DNA from: Nonlabens arenilitoris
GTDB lineage: Bacteria; Bacteroidota; Bacteroidia; Flavobacteriales; Flavobacteriaceae
Length of the DNA: 64,000 nt
Assembly (NCBI RefSeq): GCF_002954765.1
Contig: NZ_MTPW01000001.1
Span: forward strand, 558,001-622,000
Direction of reading: 5' to 3'
Numbering within the stretch: the stretch's first letter is position 1; each line of letters starts with the position of its first letter. Below the pieces are notes generated by a model. That model was not told the DNA's origin. It saw nothing but the letters and a program-made list of their open reading frames with translations, and made no database searches. Shown here one piece after another: positions 15,100-23,331 of this stretch. The position numbers and the translations under genes were made by a program.

Positions 15100-16512
15100 A
15101 TGCAAAAACATAAAGCAACTACCACACAAGAATCTATTCTAGCAGACATGCTTACTCCTGTAGCCATATACATGCGATTGCGTGATAAATATCCTGGTAG
15201 TATCTTACTAGAAAGTAACGAGTATGGAGAACGCAGTAATAGCTATTCTTTTATTTGCTGTAATCCAGTAGCTCAATTTTCAGTCACAAATTCTAGTATA
15301 GATAGCCAGTTTCCAGATGGCACTTTTCAACAATCATCTTATGATTCAGGCTATGATTTAGCAGCTGGACTTACACAATTTAAGGATTCATTCTCTCATA
15401 CACTCTCAGATTTACCATTTCCTAATCACGGCCTCTTCGGTTATTTAGGATATGATGCTGTGCAGTTATTTGAGTCATTAGAGTTTCGCTTTCGCGAAAG
15501 CGAAAACAACATACCTCTTGCCCATTATCAAGTATTTCAAAATGTAATGGTATTTGATCATTACCACAACCAACTACATATTTTTGAACATCTTTATGAT
15601 GGTAAGAATTCTAAAATGAATGAACTGCTTAGTGTCATCAAACATAAAGATGTTGCGCAGTATAGTTTTAATACTACTGGCGCCGAAACATCAGAAATGA
15701 ATGATGATGCCTTTAAAAATTTAATTGAAAAAGGAAAAGAACATTGTCGACGTGGTGATGTATTTCAAATTGTATTATCTCGTAAATTTTCTCAAGATTT
15801 TCAAGGAGATGATTTCAACGTATACCGTGAATTAAGAGCCATTAATCCTAGTCCATATTTATTCTATTTTGACTACGGTAATTATAGAATATTTGGATCT
15901 TCACCTGAAGCTCAATTAATTATTAAAGAAAATCATGCCAGCATTCAACCTATTGCCGGAACTTATAAAAGAACAGGTAATGACAGTGCCGATCTAAAAG
16001 CCGCCGAGGAATTGAAAAAAGACCCTAAAGAAACTGCAGAACATGTAATGTTAGTTGATCTAGCGCGCAATGATCTAAGCAGACACGCAAGAGATGTTTC
16101 TGTTACTGATTATCAAAATATTCATTTCTACTCTCATGTTATACACATGGTTAGTAAAGTTACAGGATTAATTAACGAAGAAGATAAAATACGTTTAATA
16201 GGTGATACCTTTCCAGCTGGCACCTTGAGTGGCGCTCCTAAATATAAGGCCATGCAACTCATTGATCAATATGAATCATCTAGTCGCAGTTTTTATGGTG
16301 GAGCCATAGGATACCTAGGATTTGATGGTAATTTTAATCATGCCATTATAATACGCAGTATTTTATCACAAGGAAAGACTCTTAACTTTAGAGCTGGAGC
16401 AGGTGTAGTTGTACACAGTAATATTGATGACGAGACACAAGAAGTATATAATAAAACTAACGCCTTGCGGAAGGCCATTAATCAAGCAACTCAAAACCAT
16501 TCTATAAAATGA
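15100..16512 (+). CDS. trpE: Anthranilate synthase component I
   Basis: TrpE makes anthranilate from chorismate with ammonia supplied by TrpG. The 470-aa protein has the N-terminal lobe with LLESNEYGERSNSYSF, which resembles the feedback-inhibition LLES motif. The C-terminal chorismate-binding domain contains GDVFQIVLSRKF, PIAGTYKRTG and TFPAGTLSGAPK. The next ORF overlaps its stop codon (ATGA). A palindrome copy at 15487-15502 encodes RFRES between the N-lobe and the catalytic part. Confidence 0.95.
   Translation: MQKHKATTTQESILADMLTPVAIYMRLRDKYPGSILLESNEYGERSNSYSFICCNPVAQFSVTNSSIDSQFPDGTFQQSSYDSGYDLAAGLTQFKDSFSHTLSDLPFPNHGLFGYLGYDAVQLFESLEFRFRESENNIPLAHYQVFQNVMVFDHYHNQLHIFEHLYDGKNSKMNELLSVIKHKDVAQYSFNTTGAETSEMNDDAFKNLIEKGKEHCRRGDVFQIVLSRKFSQDFQGDDFNVYRELRAINPSPYLFYFDYGNYRIFGSSPEAQLIIKENHASIQPIAGTYKRTGNDSADLKAAEELKKDPKETAEHVMLVDLARNDLSRHARDVSVTDYQNIHFYSHVIHMVSKVTGLINEEDKIRLIGDTFPAGTLSGAPKYKAMQLIDQYESSSRSFYGGAIGYLGFDGNFNHAIIIRSILSQGKTLNFRAGAGVVVHSNIDDETQEVYNKTNALRKAINQATQNHSIK
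15487..15502. repeat. 16-bp palindrome CGCTTTCGCGAAAGCG, inside trpE
   Basis: Exact copy, translated as Arg-Phe-Arg-Glu-Ser. Confidence 0.9.
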
Positions 16513-16994
16513 GAACAAAAACATTAAAATTTTTATCAAGCTTAATCCTCGCTGTAATTTTTATTTCTTGTGATTCAAACGATGTTATTTATGAAGCCTC
16601 ACCATCAACAAAGAATTTAAAATTAAACGTTACTGATGCTATTGATTTTAAAACAAATCATAAAAACATCAATGATTATCTAACATCATCAGAGGCTTAT
16701 AACGCTACGGCTGTTCAATATCGTTTGGGAAGTACTATAGGATTTAAGGAACTATATTTTATCAAACCTATGATGAAAAATTTCAAAGCAGAAGAAGGTA
16801 TGAGGACAGTACTAACTTTAAGAAGTTATAACCATTCAAATGCCTTAATTGACGAATTAGTTTTATCTAGAACTGATAATGACACTATTTTTTCAGGTAA
16901 AGTTTTTAAAGACCTCACTATTGAAAAAATGGTGAATCAAAATAAAACAAGGTATTCTATTGACTCAAAAGGTAAATTTCAAATTATTAAATAA
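16509..16994 (+). CDS. Putative lipoprotein of unknown function inside the trp operon
   Basis: A 161-aa protein starting with a lipoprotein signal (FLSSLILAVIFIS then Cys). The mature part has no motif I recognise and looks beta-rich. Its ATG overlaps the trpE stop and its stop abuts the trpG start, so it is translationally embedded between trpE and trpG. No function in tryptophan synthesis is evident. Confidence 0.6.
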   Translation: MRTKTLKFLSSLILAVIFISCDSNDVIYEASPSTKNLKLNVTDAIDFKTNHKNINDYLTSSEAYNATAVQYRLGSTIGFKELYFIKPMMKNFKAEEGMRTVLTLRSYNHSNALIDELVLSRTDNDTIFSGKVFKDLTIEKMVNQNKTRYSIDSKGKFQIIK

Positions 16995-17560
16995 TGAAAA
17001 GCATTCTTATCATAGATAATTACGACTCTTTTACCTTCAATCTAGTTCACTATTTAGAAGATTTAGATGTAAATGTCACCGTAGTACGTAACGATAAAAT
17101 AACACCAGAAGAGTGTGTTAATTATGATGCTATCGTACTATCTCCAGGACCAGGAATACCAAGTGAAGCTGGTAATCTTATACCCATCATTGATTTTTTA
17201 AAAGATAAAAAGCCGCTACTAGGAATATGTTTAGGACATCAGGCCATTACTGAAGTCTTTGGTGGAGAAATTATTAACCTTGATAAGGTATATCATGGGA
17301 TTTCAACACAAATGACACACACGGGTAATGAGCTTTTTGAAAACATTGACACTAATTTTGAGGCTGGACGTTACCATTCATGGGCTGCTCAAGCCAGTAG
17401 TTTTCCAGATGTTTTAGAAATAACTGCAACTGATGAAAATGGTCAAATTATGGCTTTAAAACATAAAGAACTACCTATTTACGGACTACAATTTCATCCA
17501 GAAAGTATCATGACTCCGCAGGGAAAAACGATGCTCAAGAACTTTATAGACACCTTATAG
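16994..17560 (+). CDS. trpG: Anthranilate synthase component II (glutamine amidotransferase)
   Basis: A class I glutamine amidotransferase of 188 aa that provides ammonia to TrpE. It has the IDNYDSFTFNLVHYL start typical of TrpG/PabA, the oxyanion-hole segment SPGPGIPSEAG, the nucleophile in GICLGHQA and the His-Glu pair in QFHPESI. Lone TrpG and PabA are hard to tell apart; its position directly before trpD supports trpG. Confidence 0.94.
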   Translation: MKSILIIDNYDSFTFNLVHYLEDLDVNVTVVRNDKITPEECVNYDAIVLSPGPGIPSEAGNLIPIIDFLKDKKPLLGICLGHQAITEVFGGEIINLDKVYHGISTQMTHTGNELFENIDTNFEAGRYHSWAAQASSFPDVLEITATDENGQIMALKHKELPIYGLQFHPESIMTPQGKTMLKNFIDTL

Positions 17561-17561
17561 C

Positions 17562-18557
17562 ATGAAAGAAATTCTAAATGAATTATTTAATCATGGCACG
17601 CTTTCGCGACAAGCGGCATACGATATCCTTACTGCTATCACAAGTGGTGCTGTAAATGATGCGCAAATTGCTGCCTTCTTAACTGTTTATGGCATGCGCA
17701 GCATCACCGTAGAAGAATTAGCAGGCTTTAGAGATGCCATGTTAGAACAAGCAAATCTTATAGACCTTTCAGAATTCAATCCTATAGATTTATGTGGTAC
17801 TGGTGGTGACGGAAAAGACACTTTTAACATCAGTACTTTAGCGAGTTTTGTAACCGCTGGAGCTGGTGTACCAGTTGCAAAACACGGTAACTATGGAGTC
17901 AGTTCTGTAAGTGGTTCTTCTAACGTTATGGAACATCTAGGATTTGTATTTACAAATGATCATGAAGTTTTAAGAAAACAAATAACTGAGGCTAACATCA
18001 CTTTCTTACATGCACCTTTATTTCATCCTGCGATGAAGGCAGTGGCACCCATAAGAAAGCAATTAGGGGTAAAAACCTTCTTTAATATGTTAGGCCCATT
18101 AGTAAATCCAGCCAAACCTAAATTACAAAGTGTAGGCGTTTTTAATTTACAACTAGCTCGTAATTACGAGTATCTTTTTCAATCAGAGACTGATAAAAAA
18201 TATGCCATATTACATGCGCATGAAGGTTATGATGAAGTAAGCTTGACAGGTAAAGTACGCTTGGCTAGAAATAATGGAGTTAGCGATCTATCGGCTAGTG
18301 ATTTTGATATGATACCTCTTAAACAATCAGATATTTATGGCGGTGATACCGTAGAAGATGCTGCGTTGATTTTTATGAAAGTACTTGAAAATAAAGCGAC
18401 CGATGCACAAAAGAATGTAGTTATAGCAAATGCAGCAACCGCAATAGCCGTTGCAAAAAGCATTTCTATTAAAGAAGCAGTAGTTGTAGCTAGAGAATCA
18501 TTAGAATCCGGAAAAGCCTTAAAAAGCTTTCAGAAACTTATGGAGCTTAAAGTTTAG
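17562..18557 (+). CDS. trpD: Anthranilate phosphoribosyltransferase
   Basis: TrpD transfers phosphoribose from PRPP to anthranilate. The 331-aa protein has the glycine-rich PRPP loop CGTGGDGKDTFNIST and the KHGNYGVSSVSGSSNVMEHLG segment, as well as MLGPLVNPA. It starts 2 bp after trpG. A degenerate palindrome at 17599-17615 encodes TLSRQA close to the N-terminus, in the helical domain. Confidence 0.95.
   Translation: MKEILNELFNHGTLSRQAAYDILTAITSGAVNDAQIAAFLTVYGMRSITVEELAGFRDAMLEQANLIDLSEFNPIDLCGTGGDGKDTFNISTLASFVTAGAGVPVAKHGNYGVSSVSGSSNVMEHLGFVFTNDHEVLRKQITEANITFLHAPLFHPAMKAVAPIRKQLGVKTFFNMLGPLVNPAKPKLQSVGVFNLQLARNYEYLFQSETDKKYAILHAHEGYDEVSLTGKVRLARNNGVSDLSASDFDMIPLKQSDIYGGDTVEDAALIFMKVLENKATDAQKNVVIANAATAIAVAKSISIKEAVVVARESLESGKALKSFQKLMELKV
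17599..17615. repeat. Degenerate copy of the 16-bp palindrome, inside trpD
   Basis: CGCTTTCGCGACAAGCG, with one inserted base relative to the consensus. It is read as Thr-Leu-Ser-Arg-Gln-Ala. Confidence 0.6.
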
Positions 18558-18604
18558 AACTACAATCCATTCATAATTTAATTTAGAGTTCAATTTTACT
18601 TCTC

Positions 18605-19408
18605 ATGGAAGATATTCTTAAGAAAATAACCAATCAAACTGCTCAAGACTTAAAAGTTAGAAAAAATAAAACATCTCTTTCTCAATTAAGAGAGATGCCA
18701 TTCTATTCTAGACAAGCTTTTTCATTACATAATGGTTTAAAGAATGGCAGCGGTATTATTGCCGAGCATAAAAGACAAAGTCCTAGTAAAGGCTCTTTCA
18801 ATTGCCCAGCGAGCATACAAGAAGTCGTTAAAGGATACGAAAAAGCTGGTGCGAGCGCAATTAGTTGTTTAACAGACCAGCCTTTTTTCGGTGGAACCCT
18901 ACAAGATTTACTTGAAACAAGATCAGAAGTTAATATACCTATCCTGCGCAAGGATTTCATGATTGACTTATATCAAATTCATGAAGCCAAAGCCTATGGA
19001 GCAGATGCTATCCTACTTATCGCAGCATGTTTGAATAATGAAGAATTAAAAACCATGTCTTTAGAGGCGATGAATTTAGGTCTTGAAATTCTTTTTGAAG
19101 TCCATGATCTAGATGAGTTAAACCGTATTAAAGAAGTAACCGCTTCTTTTAATTCCTCAAAATTTATCATAGGCGTAAACAATAGAGATTTAAAGAGGTT
19201 TAAAACTGATATTCAAAACAGTAAAGACCTTTTACCGCATTTTCCAGAAGGCGTTCTTGCTATATCAGAAAGCGGTATTTCTAATCCAGAAACAGTTAAA
19301 GAACTTAAAGAGCTGGGCTTTCAAGGATTTTTAATAGGTGAAAACTTTATGAAAACGGACTTACCAGGAGCAAGTTGCGAGCAATTTATAAAAGCTATAA
19401 AATCATGA
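18605..19408 (+). CDS. trpC: Indole-3-glycerol phosphate synthase
   Basis: TrpC closes the indole ring from CdRP. The 267-aa TIM barrel shows AEHKRQSPSKG (the catalytic Lys region), LTDQPFFGG, LRKDFMID and IGVNNRDLKRFKTD, all expected for the family, and the C-terminal phosphate-binding ISESGIS. TrpF is encoded separately and overlaps it by 4 bp (ATGA). Confidence 0.95.
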   Translation: MEDILKKITNQTAQDLKVRKNKTSLSQLREMPFYSRQAFSLHNGLKNGSGIIAEHKRQSPSKGSFNCPASIQEVVKGYEKAGASAISCLTDQPFFGGTLQDLLETRSEVNIPILRKDFMIDLYQIHEAKAYGADAILLIAACLNNEELKTMSLEAMNLGLEILFEVHDLDELNRIKEVTASFNSSKFIIGVNNRDLKRFKTDIQNSKDLLPHFPEGVLAISESGISNPETVKELKELGFQGFLIGENFMKTDLPGASCEQFIKAIKS

Positions 19409-20043
19409 TGATTAAAGTGTGCGGCATGCGCGACATCCACAATATCAACCAGCTACAAGAATTGGACATCGATTTCATGGGAATTATACGTTACTCAAAG
19501 TCTAAGCGGTTTGTAGACAATTCTCAAAAGCAAGAAGTAGCACAACAAACCATGAATAAAGGCACTGTAGGTGTGTATGTGAATGAAACTGTTGACAATA
19601 TTTTAAAAGACATTATACCATTACAACTAGATGTGGTTCAACTACATGGTGATGAGAATCCCGCTTTCGCGAAAGCGTTACTAGAAATAGACATCAAGAT
19701 ATTTAAAGCATTTCAAATCACCGAAGACTTTAATTTTGATACCTTAAAAGAATGGGAAAAGCTTGCATCGCAATATGTCGGCAAACTTTTTTTCGTATTT
19801 GATACTGCTACACCTAATTATGGTGGTAGTGGCAAGAAATTTAACTGGTCTATTCTCGACTCTTATAAGGGAGAAGTTCCGTTTTTATTAAGTGGTGGCA
19901 TTTCAAAAAATGATGTCACCATGATAAAAGAATTTAAACACAACATGTTTTTAGGCATTGATCTTAATTCAAAATTTGAGACAGAGCCTGGTGTTAAAAA
20001 CATAGAAGAAATAAAAACATTCATAGAAAAATTAAGAAAATGA
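19405..20043 (+). CDS. trpF: Phosphoribosylanthranilate isomerase
   Basis: A 212-aa TIM barrel that isomerises PRA to CdRP. It starts at the ATG overlapping the trpC stop and has the family motif KVCGMRD with the catalytic Cys, [24 protein letters not shown] with the catalytic Asp, and SGGIS / DLNSKFE near the end. An exact palindrome at 19662-19677 encodes AFAKA directly after the LHGDENP segment. Confidence 0.93.
   Translation: MMIKVCGMRDIHNINQLQELDIDFMGIIRYSKSKRFVDNSQKQEVAQQTMNKGTVGVYVNETVDNILKDIIPLQLDVVQLHGDENPAFAKALLEIDIKIFKAFQITEDFNFDTLKEWEKLASQYVGKLFFVFDTATPNYGGSGKKFNWSILDSYKGEVPFLLSGGISKNDVTMIKEFKHNMFLGIDLNSKFETEPGVKNIEEIKTFIEKLRK
19662..19677. repeat. 16-bp palindrome CGCTTTCGCGAAAGCG, inside trpF
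   Basis: Exact copy, read as Ala-Phe-Ala-Lys-Ala in the trpF frame. Confidence 0.9.
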
Positions 20044-21209
20044 GCTATCAAGTAGATGAAAAAGGATTTTATGGAGAATTCGGTGGTGCATTCATTCCAG
20101 AATTGCTCTATCCTAACATTGAAGAACTTCAAGAAAACTATCTTGAGATAGAAAAATCTCCAGAGTTTCAAGAAGAGTTTCATCAATTGCTTAAGGATTA
20201 TGTAGGTCGCCCTACTCCTCTGTTTTTGGCAAAAAGGTTATCAGCAAAATATGGAGCAGAAATCTGGTTGAAACGTGAAGACCTATGTCATACTGGCGCT
20301 CATAAAGTAAATAACACCATCGGACAGATTTTACTTGCCGAAAAGCTAGGTAAAAAAAGAATTATTGCAGAGACTGGTGCAGGACAGCATGGTGTTGCAA
20401 CAGCCACTGTTTGTGCACTAAAAGGACTAGAATGTATCGTTTACATGGGTGAAAAAGATATTGAACGTCAAGCTCCTAATGTAGCACGTATGAAAATGCT
20501 AGGTGCTACAGTACGTCCAGCAACTAGTGGTTCTAAAACATTAAAAGATGCTACCAATGAGGCCATGCGCGACTGGATCAATAATCCAGAAGATACTCAT
20601 TACATTATAGGTTCTGTAGTTGGACCTCATCCTTATCCAGACATGGTAGCAAGATATCAATCTGTGATTTCTGAAGAGATCAAGAAGCAAATGGATGGTT
20701 TACCAGATTATGTGATTGCTTGTGTAGGTGGTGGATCTAATGCCATGGGTGCTTTTTATCACTTTTTAGATGATAAAGAAGTAAAATTAATAGGTGTAGA
20801 AGCGGCTGGTTTAGGTATAGATACTGATAAGACTGCAGCTACATTAACTCTAGGAACTCCAGGTGTTTTACACGCAAGTCGTTCTATAATGATGCAAGAT
20901 AAAGATGGACAGGTTGTAGAACCTCATAGTATTTCGGCAGGACTAGATTATCCTGGAATCGGACCAGCACATGCATGGTTAAAAGTGTCAGATCGAGCAC
21001 AGTATATGGCTGTTACAGATGCTGCTGCATTAGAAGCAGCTGTAGAATGTAGTCGCCTTGAAGGTATTATTCCTGCACTAGAAACAGCACATGCTTTTTC
21101 AGTTTTAAAAGATCTGGATCTAAAACCTACAGATCGTGTTGTGATCAATCTATCTGGTCGCGGTGATAAGGACATGAATACATATATGGAGGAATTAAAA
21201 CTAGTTTAA
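20040..21209 (+). CDS. trpB: Tryptophan synthase beta chain
   Basis: TrpB condenses indole and serine with PLP. The 389-aa protein has the Schiff-base Lys in HTGAHKVNN, preceded by [10 protein letters not shown], the [10 protein letters not shown] loop, and the phosphate-binding GGGSNAMG. It is a TrpB1-type chain that pairs with TrpA. The ATG overlaps the trpF stop. About 130 bp carrying repeats separates it from trpA. Confidence 0.96.
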   Translation: MSYQVDEKGFYGEFGGAFIPELLYPNIEELQENYLEIEKSPEFQEEFHQLLKDYVGRPTPLFLAKRLSAKYGAEIWLKREDLCHTGAHKVNNTIGQILLAEKLGKKRIIAETGAGQHGVATATVCALKGLECIVYMGEKDIERQAPNVARMKMLGATVRPATSGSKTLKDATNEAMRDWINNPEDTHYIIGSVVGPHPYPDMVARYQSVISEEIKKQMDGLPDYVIACVGGGSNAMGAFYHFLDDKEVKLIGVEAAGLGIDTDKTAATLTLGTPGVLHASRSIMMQDKDGQVVEPHSISAGLDYPGIGPAHAWLKVSDRAQYMAVTDAAALEAAVECSRLEGIIPALETAHAFSVLKDLDLKPTDRVVINLSGRGDKDMNTYMEELKLV

Positions 21210-21247
21210 AATTAAAATAACATAAGGAGCAACGCGAGTCTGATAAG

Positions 21248-21288
21248 GTTTCCCCATTGGGGGAAATGTCCGCAGGACAATGGGGCTT
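21248..21288. repeat. 40-bp double-hairpin repeat upstream of trpA (copy 1)
   Basis: It contains two hairpins, TTTCCCC-attg-GGGGAAA and TGTCC-gc-GGACA, and ends in ATGGGGCTT. A nearly identical copy lies at 25037-25076 after the DUF559 domain fused to hisD. Confidence 0.8.
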
Positions 21289-21323
21289 GTATAAATCAGT
21301 CGCAGGTGATAATCTTAAAAGAG

Positions 21324-21343
21324 ATTCCTGCCTGCGCAGGAAT
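21324..21343. repeat. REP-like palindrome ATTCCTGC-CTGC-GCAGGAAT just before trpA
   Basis: A perfect 8-bp stem with a CTGC loop ending 3 bp before the trpA ATG. It is one of a family of short inverted repeats in the trp/his region. Confidence 0.85.
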
Positions 21344-21346
21344 GAT

Positions 21347-22114
21347 ATGAACAACAAACTCACAGAACTACTTAAAAACAAGCCTCAAAACTTGTTGAAT
21401 ATATTCTTTACCGCTGGATATCCACAACTAGAAGATACCACTACTCTACTCACGGCTTTAGAAAATGCAAAAGTCGATTTAGTAGAAATAGGAATTCCAT
21501 TCAGTGATCCGCTAGCAGATGGGCCTACTATTCAAGAAAGCAGCAAAATTGCTTTAGAGAATGGAATGTCTATTGAAAAGTTATTTTCTCAATTAAAAAA
21601 TCATACGCCTAAGGTTCCTGTTTTATTGATGGGATATTTGAATCCTGTGATGCAATATGGATTAGAGAATTTTTGTAAAAAATGTCAAGAAGTAGGCGTT
21701 GATGGACTAATAGTTCCAGACTTACCTATGTATGTATATCAAACTGAATTTAAACAGATCTTTGAGAAATATAACATCAGTAATATATTCTTAGTAACAC
21801 CACAGACTTCAGAAAAACGTATTAGAGAAATCGACGAAAACTCTAACGGTTTTATATATGCAGTTAGCTCGGCTAGTACTACAGGATCTAAAGCAGATTT
21901 CTCTGCAGCAGCAGATTACTTAGGTAAACTGAAAGACATGAAATTAAAAACTCCTATTCTAACTGGCTTCAATATTAAAAATGAACAGAATTTTAAAGAT
22001 GCTTGTAAGTATGTTAATGGTGCGATTATAGGTAGTGAATTTATCAGACAAATAACTGATGTAGATGACATTGCAAATGCAACTGCAAACTTTGTAGCAA
22101 GTATTAAACAATAA
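21347..22114 (+). CDS. trpA: Tryptophan synthase alpha chain
   Basis: TrpA cleaves indole-3-glycerol phosphate and channels indole to TrpB. I start it at the ATG at 21347, which gives a normal 255-aa chain (MNNKLTELLKNKP). A longer open frame from 21257 would only translate the upstream repeats. Catalytic residues are visible in LVEIGIPFSDPLADGP (Glu) and GLIVPDLP (Asp). The last gene of the trp operon; a hairpin follows it. Confidence 0.94.
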   Translation: MNNKLTELLKNKPQNLLNIFFTAGYPQLEDTTTLLTALENAKVDLVEIGIPFSDPLADGPTIQESSKIALENGMSIEKLFSQLKNHTPKVPVLLMGYLNPVMQYGLENFCKKCQEVGVDGLIVPDLPMYVYQTEFKQIFEKYNISNIFLVTPQTSEKRIREIDENSNGFIYAVSSASTTGSKADFSAAADYLGKLKDMKLKTPILTGFNIKNEQNFKDACKYVNGAIIGSEFIRQITDVDDIANATANFVASIKQ

Positions 22115-22161
22115 CAGAGGAAAAGACTAAACAAGTAAGTACAGAATTTTAAAATAAAGTT

Positions 22162-22191
22162 AAATCCTATTAATAAAGTAGGATTAATTTT
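22162..22191 (+). terminator. Probable trp operon terminator
   Basis: AATCCTA and TAGGATT arms around an A/T-rich loop, followed by AATTTT. Confidence 0.55.
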
Positions 22192-22211
22192 CAGCATTCA
22201 ATTTTCAGACT

Positions 22212-22219
22212 TATGTTTG
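22212..22219 (+). promoter_or_regulatory. -7 element of the his leader promoter
   Basis: TATGTTTG is a perfect TAnnTTTG, with TTTC at the expected -33 spacing (22189-22192), 7 bp before the leader ATG. Confidence 0.6.
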
Positions 22220-22226
22220 CACCACA

Positions 22227-22283
22227 ATGAAAGCACAAAACGTACATCATCATCATTTTTTCACTTACCGTCAGGCGAGCTAA
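22227..22283 (+). CDS. hisL: his operon leader peptide with four consecutive His codons
   Basis: An 18-codon ORF reading MKAQNVHHHHFFTYRQAS. Four CAT codons, a promoter just ahead and a terminator hairpin 30 bp after the stop define a histidine attenuator. CAGGCG at 22272-22277, within the last leader codons, can pair with CGTCTG at 22320-22325 in the terminator left arm (one G-U). A ribosome stalled at the His codons would leave this antiterminator free to form. Confidence 0.88.
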   Translation: MKAQNVHHHHFFTYRQAS

Positions 22284-22313
22284 AAATGTATTGATGTAAC
22301 TCAAACATATTTT

Positions 22314-22343
22314 AAAAACCGTCTGTTTCAGGCGGTTTTTTTT
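22314..22343 (+). terminator. his attenuator hairpin
   Basis: Stem AAAAACCGTCTG / CAGGCGGTTTTT with a TTT loop and a T tract, about 75 bp before hisG. Confidence 0.88.
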
Positions 22344-22350
22344 GTTTGTA

Positions 22351-22370
22351 ATTCCCACGAAAGTGGGAAT
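22351..22370. repeat. REP-like palindrome ATTCCCAC-GAAA-GTGGGAAT
   Basis: Perfect 8-bp stem, inverted-type (GAAA loop), between the his attenuator and hisG. Confidence 0.85.
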
Positions 22371-22419
22371 CTCTGACCCAAAAAGCGCATGCAAATGGAT
22401 TCAGACATAAATAACAACA

Positions 22420-23331
22420 ATGAACAAGGACACAAATTCAAACGAAGTGAATAACAAGAAACAGATACCTGCCTTCGCAGGTATTCGCATAGCTGTACAA
22501 AAATCAGGAAGATTATCAGATAAATCTTTGCAACTCTTAAAGGATTGCGGAATCAAATTTGACAATGGTGGTCGTAAATTATCCACTCAAGCAAAAAACT
22601 TTCCTATGGAAATTCTTTTCCTAAGAGATGATGATATACCACAATACGTTGCAAATGGCGTTGCAGACCTTGGTATTCTAGGACTTAATGAAGTAGAAGA
22701 AAAAGACCAAGAAGTAGACGTGATCAAGCAACTAGGTTTTGCAGGTTGTCGTTTAAGCCTTGCTGTTCAAAAAGATGTTAATTATACAGGACTAGAATGG
22801 TTCAATGGTAAAAAGGTAGCTAGTAGTTATACCACTATCGTTAAAAAATTCTTTGCAGATAAAGGTATTAATGCTACTACTGAAGAAATAGGTGGATCTG
22901 TAGAGATTGCTCCAGGAATAGGCCTAGCAGAAGGTATTTGTGACATCGTCTCTACCGGTTCAACTCTTATTATGAATGGCCTTAAAGAAGTAGAAACGGT
23001 AATGTATAGTGAAGCCGTTTTAATTTCTAATCCCAACTTAAGCGTAGAGAAGAAAGAAATACTTGACAAGCTAACTTTCAGAATCGATGCGGTACAAAAT
23101 GCACAAAAAAGCAAATACATCTTATTGAATGCACCTAATGATAAGATTGAAGAAATATCTGCCTTGTTACCTGGTATGAAGAGCCCAACCGTTTTACCAC
23201 TAGCTGAAAATGGTTGGTCCAGCCTACACTCTGTAATCGAAGAAAATGATTTCTGGAATGTCATCGACCAATTAAAAGATGCTGGTGCACAAGGCATTTT
23301 AGTGAGTCCAATTGAAAAATTGATCGCATAA
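22420..23331 (+). CDS. hisG: ATP phosphoribosyltransferase with repeat-derived N-terminal extension
   Basis: HisG commits PRPP and ATP to histidine synthesis. The 303-aa long-form enzyme has RIAVQKSGRLSDKS at its true core start and the PRPP-binding loop IVSTGSTL, and ends with a regulatory ACT-like domain (from about 225) with the SPIEKLI tail. About 20 residues precede the normal start and end in IPAFAGI, which is the translation of a REP-like palindrome at 22465-22484. No alternative ATG exists closer to the core, so the extension is probably made. The stop overlaps the hisD ATG (TAATG). Confidence 0.93.
   Translation: MNKDTNSNEVNNKKQIPAFAGIRIAVQKSGRLSDKSLQLLKDCGIKFDNGGRKLSTQAKNFPMEILFLRDDDIPQYVANGVADLGILGLNEVEEKDQEVDVIKQLGFAGCRLSLAVQKDVNYTGLEWFNGKKVASSYTTIVKKFFADKGINATTEEIGGSVEIAPGIGLAEGICDIVSTGSTLIMNGLKEVETVMYSEAVLISNPNLSVEKKEILDKLTFRIDAVQNAQKSKYILLNAPNDKIEEISALLPGMKSPTVLPLAENGWSSLHSVIEENDFWNVIDQLKDAGAQGILVSPIEKLIA
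22465..22484. repeat. REP-like palindrome ATACCTGC-CTTC-GCAGGTAT within the 5' end of hisG
   Basis: It is translated as Ile-Pro-Ala-Phe-Ala-Gly-Ile at the HisG N-terminus. Confidence 0.8.

Noticed and set aside
21257..21346. Extended trpA start (MGEMSAGQWG...)
   Set aside because: The extension is encoded entirely by repeats, and TrpA of normal length starts at 21347.
22100..22420. A possible riboswitch or structured RNA in the trpA-hisG gap
   Set aside because: The structure is explained by the trp terminator, the his leader peptide and attenuator, and one REP-like palindrome.
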